From contig CP141137.1 in assembly GCA_035236585.1 (NCBI GenBank), positions 8,510,327 through 8,574,326 of the forward strand: a stretch of DNA of 64,000 nt, in the 5' to 3' direction. This DNA is from Warburgia ugandensis (taxonomy: Eukaryota > Streptophyta > Magnoliopsida > Canellales > Canellaceae). Below are positions 58,101 through 64,000 of the stretch, piece after piece. Position 1 is the stretch's first letter. Every line of letters starts with the position of its first letter. Below the pieces are notes generated by a model that saw nothing but the letters and a program-made list of their open reading frames with translations, was not told the DNA's origin and searched no databases. The translations under genes and the position numbers were made by a program.

Positions 58101-58515
58101 TTCTAATATTTTGAAACTTTATGAGAGAATTAAAGCATCTTAGGTGCATTGAGGAATTGCACGTTTAGATCTGCATTGAATACTATGCAGCAAAAATGGT
58201 CTTCACCTCGCAATGGTTTTCGTAAGCTCAATGTTAAGGAATCAAGCTTTATCAATCACTGAAAAATATCAATGTCATAGCAGAGAGTGATTCCTTTATT
58301 ATTATGAGTTAGGTGATCCAAAAATAAGATGTTCACTAGAAACTTAATCATTTAGCACAAGAAAGTGCTCTCTTTACTAGCCAAAAGCAAGTTCAATACA
58401 CTCATATACCTAGATTAGTCAACGACACTACTAATAAACTCATGAAGTCAAGAGCACAAGGAACACTACTTACTTTCCTATGGTATAATCCACCTATTCC
58501 TTAGATTAAAGTTCA

Positions 58516-61239
58516 GAACTTTATGTTGGAGACTTAGAAACCAAGTGGAAAGAGGCTAAAACTAGAGAAATTGATGGGTATAAACTCTGGTAAGTAAGAA
58601 AGGATAGTAGTAAAAATAACATACGAATAATAGTGGATAAATAATTAAATGATAAAGTTGTGGACGTTAAAACAATCAGTGATAGAATTATAATAATAAA
58701 ACTTATTCTAAGAGAGCAAATCATAAATGTTACAAGTGCATACGTATCACAAGTAGGGTTAGAAGATATAATTAAAAGACAATTTTGGAAAGATATAGAG
58801 AGAGACATGCAAGAAATTTCTAACACTAAGGGGATATTTATAGGAGCAGACTTAGATGACCATGTAGGAAAAGAAAATGAAGGATATGATAGGATACATG
58901 GAGGGTATAGTATATGAGAACGAAATGAGATGGGAGAAACTATCCTCGATTTTGCTTTGTCATATAACTTGGCCATTGCAAATACATTATTTAAGAAGAG
59001 GAATGAATACTTAATAACCATTAAAAGTTACCTTCATAAAAGCCAAATGAACTTTTTTTTACTTAGGAATATTGAAAGATCGATTTGTAAGGATTGTAAG
59101 GTAATACCTAGTAAGAGTTTAACCTCATAACATAGGTAAATAATTATGAATGTATATTAAAAGATAGAATAAAGGAAATGAACTTAATAGGTATCCAAAA
59201 ACTAAGTGGTGAAACTTAAAAGGAGAAAAAATAATCTCATTCACAAATAAGTTGATAATAGAAGGAAACTGGATCTTTGAAATAAAAGTAACCACCATGT
59301 GGACCAATATGGTTGAGTCCATTAAGAAAGTGGCAAAAGATGTCTTAGGAGTATCTAACGGTAAAAGGCAATTAGCAAAGGAAACATGGTGGTCAAGTGA
59401 AACACTGTAAAAAGTTATTAAAAAAAATGGGTAAATTTTAAAAGGCACGGTAGAAGACTAGACATAATGAAAACTATAAATAATATAAGACTGCTAAAAA
59501 GGTTGCTAAATAAAAAATGAGGCTAAATTTAAGGCATATGATGACTTCTATAGTAGACTAGGATTAAGAGAAGGTGCGAAAGATGTGCTTAAACTTGCAA
59601 AAATAAGAGAACAAAAGGATAAGGACTTAGATCATGTTAGGTGCATTAGTCAAAGATGACAAGATCAAACAAAGGTGGAAAGCTTAATTTTAAAAATTGT
59701 TAAATGACAAGGGTTCTGAGAATATAGGGATTGAAAATACTATAAACCTAAATAATATTGGACATTATATATATGAACGTAGATTAGAATACTTAAAGTG
59801 AAAGAGGTGTTGAAAAAAATAAAATCATGAAAAGTCATGGGGCCCGATGGTATACCAATAGAGGTTTGGAAGCATATGAGAGTTATTATAATAGTTTGGT
59901 TGACCAAGTTATTTAACAAGATTATAAAATCAAAGAAAATGCTGGATGAATGGAAGAAAAGCTGTATTGTACCAATTTATACAAATAAAGGAGACATACA
60001 TAGCTGTACTAATTATTGGAAAATCAAATTTATGAGCCACACTATGAAAATTTTTGAAAGAGTGATTGAGAAGAGTCTACGGCATGAAACAAGTATATAG
60101 GATAACCAGTTTGGTTTCATGCTTGGGAGGTCTACCATGTAAGCTATTTTCTTACTAAGACAATTGATAGAGAAATATAAGGAGAGGAGGAAAGACCTCC
60201 ACATGGTCTTTATTGACTTAGAAAAAGCTTATAATAGTGTCCTATCATAGTAGACATAATTAAAGATATGCATGAGGGGGCGGTAACAAATGTTAAGACC
60301 ATTAGTGGTGAAACTGGTGATTTTCCTATCATAGTAGGATTGTACCAAGGATTCGCATTGAGCCCATACCTTTTTACGTTGGTTATGGATGAGTTAACAA
60401 AATATCTTCATGAGGAGATTCTATGGTGCATGCTATTTGCAGATGATATAGTCTTACTTGATGAGAGACAATGGAGGGCATAAACACAAAGCTAGAGTTA
60501 CGGAAAGAAGCTTTAGAATCTAAAGGATTTAAAATCATCCAAACTAAAACAAAATATATGTAATGCAATTTTAGCAAGGAGAGGATTAGGAGTGGAACAC
60601 CATTTAAAATTGATAATAAAAAAGTCCCCATAAAAGACTACTTTTGGTACTTAGGATTAATGATTCATGAGAGCGAAGAGATTGATATGGAGGTTACCTA
60701 GAGAATCCAAGCGGGATGGAATAAATGGAGATGTGCATATGGAGTTTTGTATTGTTGGCTAATGCCACTCAAACTAAAAGAAAAATTTTATAGGATGGCC
60801 ATAAGGTTGGCCATGTTCTATGGATCAGTGTGTTGGGCAATTAAGGATTATGTTCATAGGATGAGTGTCGCAGAAATGAGGATGTTGAGATGGATGAGTG
60901 GCAAGAAATGATAGAATTAAGAATGAAAACATTAGAGGAAACTTAAGGGTAGCATCATTAGGTAACAAGATGAGGGAGATTAGACTTAAATGGTTTGGAC
61001 ATGTCCAAAAGAAATCGAAAATGGCACAGGCTAGAAAGAGTGAGGTAATGCAAGTAGAATGTTCTAAAAGGCAAGGGGAAGGCCCAAAAGAATGTGGATA
61101 GAAGTGGTGAAAAAAGGTTTAAAAACTTTAAATGAAGCCATGATACTTTAATAGAGAGGAAAGGAGGAATAAGATTCATGTGGCTGAACCCTAATAGGGA
61201 TAAGGTCTTGATGATGGTGAACTTTATGTTGGAGACTTA
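58516..61239 (+). mobile_element. RTE LINE copy 2 with perfect 21-bp target duplication
   Basis: The body, 58537-61218, is bounded by an identical 21-base sequence at 58516-58536 and 61219-61239. It starts gaaaccaagtgg, the point that lies after the monomer region in copy 1, so it is 5'-truncated. It contains endonuclease text (IIIIKLILREQIINVTSAYVSQVG, GIFIGADLDDHVGKE) and RT text (MGPDGIPIEVWKHM near 59840, YLFTLVMDEL and MLFADDIVLLDE near 60380-60470). The tail domain has NIRGNLRVASLGNKMREIRLKWFGH. It ends gataaggtcttgatgatg. Stops and frameshifts throughout show it is inactive. Confidence 0.92.
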
Positions 61240-62461
61240 ATAAGAAAATCACACTCTCTTCTATTTTGTCATTGTTCTTCAAATTCTGTGTTTTGCTTGC
61301 TTCATCCTTATTATTCCATTCTTTCTCATATTTCTAAGACTCTTGATCTTACTCTTTGGTAATGAACTTGCATTGTATTGAACTACTTCAATACAATCCC
61401 CCCATTATAGGAACAAAAAATAAAAAAGGAAAAATCGTATACATCTTTTGACTCATGGTAAGTTACTTCCAAGCCACCTGTTCCACTACTAACTAGAATT
61501 AACTTGGACAAGTTTCCAAAGTTAACTCATGAGTTTCTGAACTATGCTTTTGAGAATTGATTTCCAAAGAAAATTTTAGGGTAGATATCTATGCAGTCAA
61601 TGCCAAAAAAGGTAAAATCTAAGTATTGGCTCCTTAAACCTCATCGATCATTCTTTGGTAGAAAGGCCAATCTAAATTGATGTAACTAGTAAGGAGTTGA
61701 GGATATTTATAATCCACTCTTAGTATTATTGTATTTTAATTCTTAAATTGAATAATAAGGCTTGATGATTCTTGAGAACCTACTTTAATATAGGTCTACT
61801 TAATAAGGTGTTAAGAAGATCATTGATTTTGATAGATAAATATTTTGGCCTATATATAGTATTCTCTTAGAGTTTTATTTCCTAATATGGGATGCCTATG
61901 AAGTAAGAAAGGTATAATGTCATATTGGAGGTTAACACACACACACACACACACACACATAAAGACAAAAAATATATATCTTGATAGAATGATCTAAAAA
62001 TACTTAATAATTATGCCTAATACAAAAATATTTTAGTTTGCTAATGTACAACTTTAGGTGCATAAATTACATATCTATTTTCTCCTAGGATTTCTTTGTT
62101 TATATTAATAGAGGCTATTAGATGGATGGCTTAGATTGTTGGATAAATTAGATTATTTAGTTGAGGTAGCCCATTTGAGAAATATTTCTTTCCTCTTATG
62201 ATTTTATTTTATTTTTTGGTACAGTGAAGAGTCATGAGCAAACTACTTATAGCCTATCCTAATTCCTAAATCTACTACCCAATAAGGGAAAAATGCCATC
62301 TTTAACCTCTGACCAAGGAGAGGTGTTATGTAGGGCTGAGCAAATGTCTCGCTACTTCCGGGAAACCCAAATTTTTATCCCAAACTCTAATCATATTGTT
62401 TCATGATTCGTGGCCTGTCCTAAACTGAATAAAGGAGGAGGGTTACCAGCTGGCATAAAAA
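61240..62461. other. intergenic, no gene recognised
   Basis: AT-rich with a CA microsatellite at 61934-61959. No other feature was seen. Confidence 0.45.
61934..61959. repeat. (AC)n microsatellite
   Basis: Thirteen uninterrupted AC units. Confidence 0.95.
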
Positions 62462-62477
62462 CTTCTAGCAAATCCTA

Positions 62478-62657
62478 AAAAAGGGCAGCCCCGGTGCACG
62501 AAGCTCCCGCCTATGCGGGGTCCATGGAAGGGGCGGGCCATAATAGCCTAAAGTAGGCAGCCTTACCTTGCATTTTTGCAAGAGGCTGATTCCACGCCTT
62601 GAACCCGTGACCTCAAGGTCACATGACTACAACTTTTACCATTGCGCCAAGGCTCCC
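62478..62657 (-). mobile_element. Au-like SINE, best-preserved copy, 16-bp target duplication
   Basis: The complement of the full element, with intact tail junction (aaaaagggcagccccggtgc), cgcggggtcc-like body, box-B complement aacccgtgacctcaaggtc and head complement accattgcgccaaggctccc. It is flanked by identical cttctagcaaatccta at 62462-62477 and 62658-62673. The low divergence suggests the youngest SINE in the window. Confidence 0.93.
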
Positions 62658-62689
62658 CTTCTAGCAAATCCTATAACTTGAATTTAAAG

Positions 62690-64000
62690 ACTAAGATATT
62701 CCCTCTGATTAGAGAATTCCTCGTAAGCTACGCACTATATCAAAGCCTGAATGAAGTGGAAAATAAGCAACTACTATGGTGTTCCCCTGTAAGTGATCTA
62801 TTGCATCAAATCTTGAATGTAATGAGAAATGGGCAAGGGTTGATAAAGTGTTCCCTCAAAATTGACTTGTTGCATCAGAACCCAGGTGTAATGGAAAGTA
62901 GGCACGAGTTCCCATGCCATGCTAAATGTGTAGGTAAATAGACTAGCTCGAGAGAATAAGATTCATATCATCATATGAAATATATGTGCATTAACATGTA
63001 AGATAATGGAGTTAGTAGATACAATGAAATGTAGGAAGTCAACAGAGCTTGTGTCCAAGAAACCAAGTGGAAAGTGGGTATAAGCTATATGTGTAAATAA
63101 GGACAATAATAGAAATGAAATAAGGATATCAATAAAGAATTAAAGGATATAGTTGTAGACGTTAGAAGAACCAGTGATAGAATTTTATTAATAAAACTTA
63201 TTTTAGAAAAGAATATCATAAATGTTATAAGTGCATATGTCTCATAGGTAGGATTAGAAGATAGAATCAATATGATAGGGTAAATGGAGGGCATGGTGTC
63301 ATGGAAAGAAATAAGATAGTGAAATCTATCCTTGATTTTGCTTTAACATATAACCTAGCTCTTGCAAACACATACTTTAAGAAGAGGAAGAAGCCCTTAC
63401 TAATCTTAAAAGTGGATTATATAAAAGTCAGATAGACTTTTTTCTACATAAGAATACTAAAAGATCAATGTGTAAGGTGATACTGAATGAAAACTTAACC
63501 ACACAATGTAAGTTAGTGGTTATAGATATTTACATCAAGAGATGGAAGGAATGAAATAAACTTAATAAGTGTCCAAAAACTAAGTGGTGGAACTTTAAAT
63601 GAGAGAAGATAACATCAACCAGTAGAAGGAAAGTGGAACAATAAAATAGTAGTAAACACCATGTGAACTAATATGGCTAGGTCCATTAAGAAAATGGAAA
63701 AAGATGTTCTAAGATTATTTAAAGGCAAAAGGCAAATAGTAAAGGAAACTTATTGGTGGAGTGAAAAAGTGCAAAAAGTTATTAAAGAGAAATGAGTGTA
63801 TTTTAAAGCATAACCACTAGAAATAATAAAAACCTTGAGCAATATAAGAATGTTAAAGGGGTTACTAAGAGAGTAATAAGTGAGGCTAAACTTAAGATAT
63901 ATGATGATCCTATAATAGATTATGATCAAGAGAACGTGATAAAGATGTGTTCAAACTTAAAAACTAAGAGAACAAAAGAATATGGACTTGGATCATGTTA
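62690..64000 (+). mobile_element. RTE LINE copy 3, running off the right edge
   Basis: It begins with three units of about 70 bp (ending gtggaaaataagcaa, gagaaatgggcaagggttg and ggaaagtaggcacgagttc, 62690-62935), as in copy 1. Endonuclease text follows in broken frames (IINVISAYVS near 63220), then the region before the reverse transcriptase (for example ggcaaaaggcaaatagtaaaggaaac at 63722). The rest lies beyond the window. Heavily mutated. Confidence 0.82.

Noticed and set aside
58521-59021. 166-codon minus-strand frame
   Set aside because: Antisense to the RTE endonuclease region; composition follows the sense strand.

Overview
The window looks like nuclear DNA of a flowering plant. It is AT-rich, its genes are split by GT-AG introns, and most of the sequence is transposable-element (TE) debris of plant types: Au-type SINEs, RTE and L1 LINEs, Ty3/gypsy LTR elements and small hairpin elements. 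The species cannot be fixed from sequence alone. A very long intron and abundant RTE and Au-SINE copies would suit a magnoliid or other early-diverging woody angiosperm, but that is inference.

Two protein genes and one microRNA gene are well supported. (1) 3316-4878, minus strand: a secreted leucine-rich-repeat protein of the At4g06744-like family in two exons (470 aa) that join exactly in frame, with a Gly- and Pro-rich N-terminal part encoded by a 30-bp minisatellite. (2) About 8822-8922, plus strand: a MIR167 precursor with a complete mature miR167 at 8827-8848 and a recognisable star arm. (3) 19008-43107, minus strand, plus an upstream untranslated exon near 44.4-44.6 kb: a NARROW LEAF1 (NAL1)-like trypsin-type serine protease in five coding exons (604 aa). 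All junctions are canonical, all phases agree, and the His/Asp/Ser triad residues are present.

The second intron between NAL1 coding exons is 21.5 kb (20574-42114) and holds most of the structure found. From low to high coordinate it contains: a 222-bp tandem duplication; an RTE LINE whose 5' region is built of tandem units of about 70 bp; a 2.2-kb LTR element inserted inside that 5' region with a 5-bp target duplication; a second LTR element; a gypsy integrase relic; several Au SINEs; and a 5'-truncated RTE copy in reverse orientation. Both LTR elements keep gag and protease-region sequence but lack reverse transcriptase, RNase H and integrase.

The flanks (1-3.3 kb, 5-19 kb, 44.7-64 kb) are intergenic and repeat-rich. 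Notable items are an LTR-like fragment at 5.3-5.8 kb, SINE clusters at 15.4-16.8 kb and 54.8-55.9 kb, a degenerate L1 at 51-52 kb, a DNA element with inverted ends at 50.3-51.0 kb, an RTE copy at 58.5-61.2 kb with a perfect 21-bp target duplication, and a further RTE copy running off the right edge. Most other open frames are short and look like chance or TE remnants.
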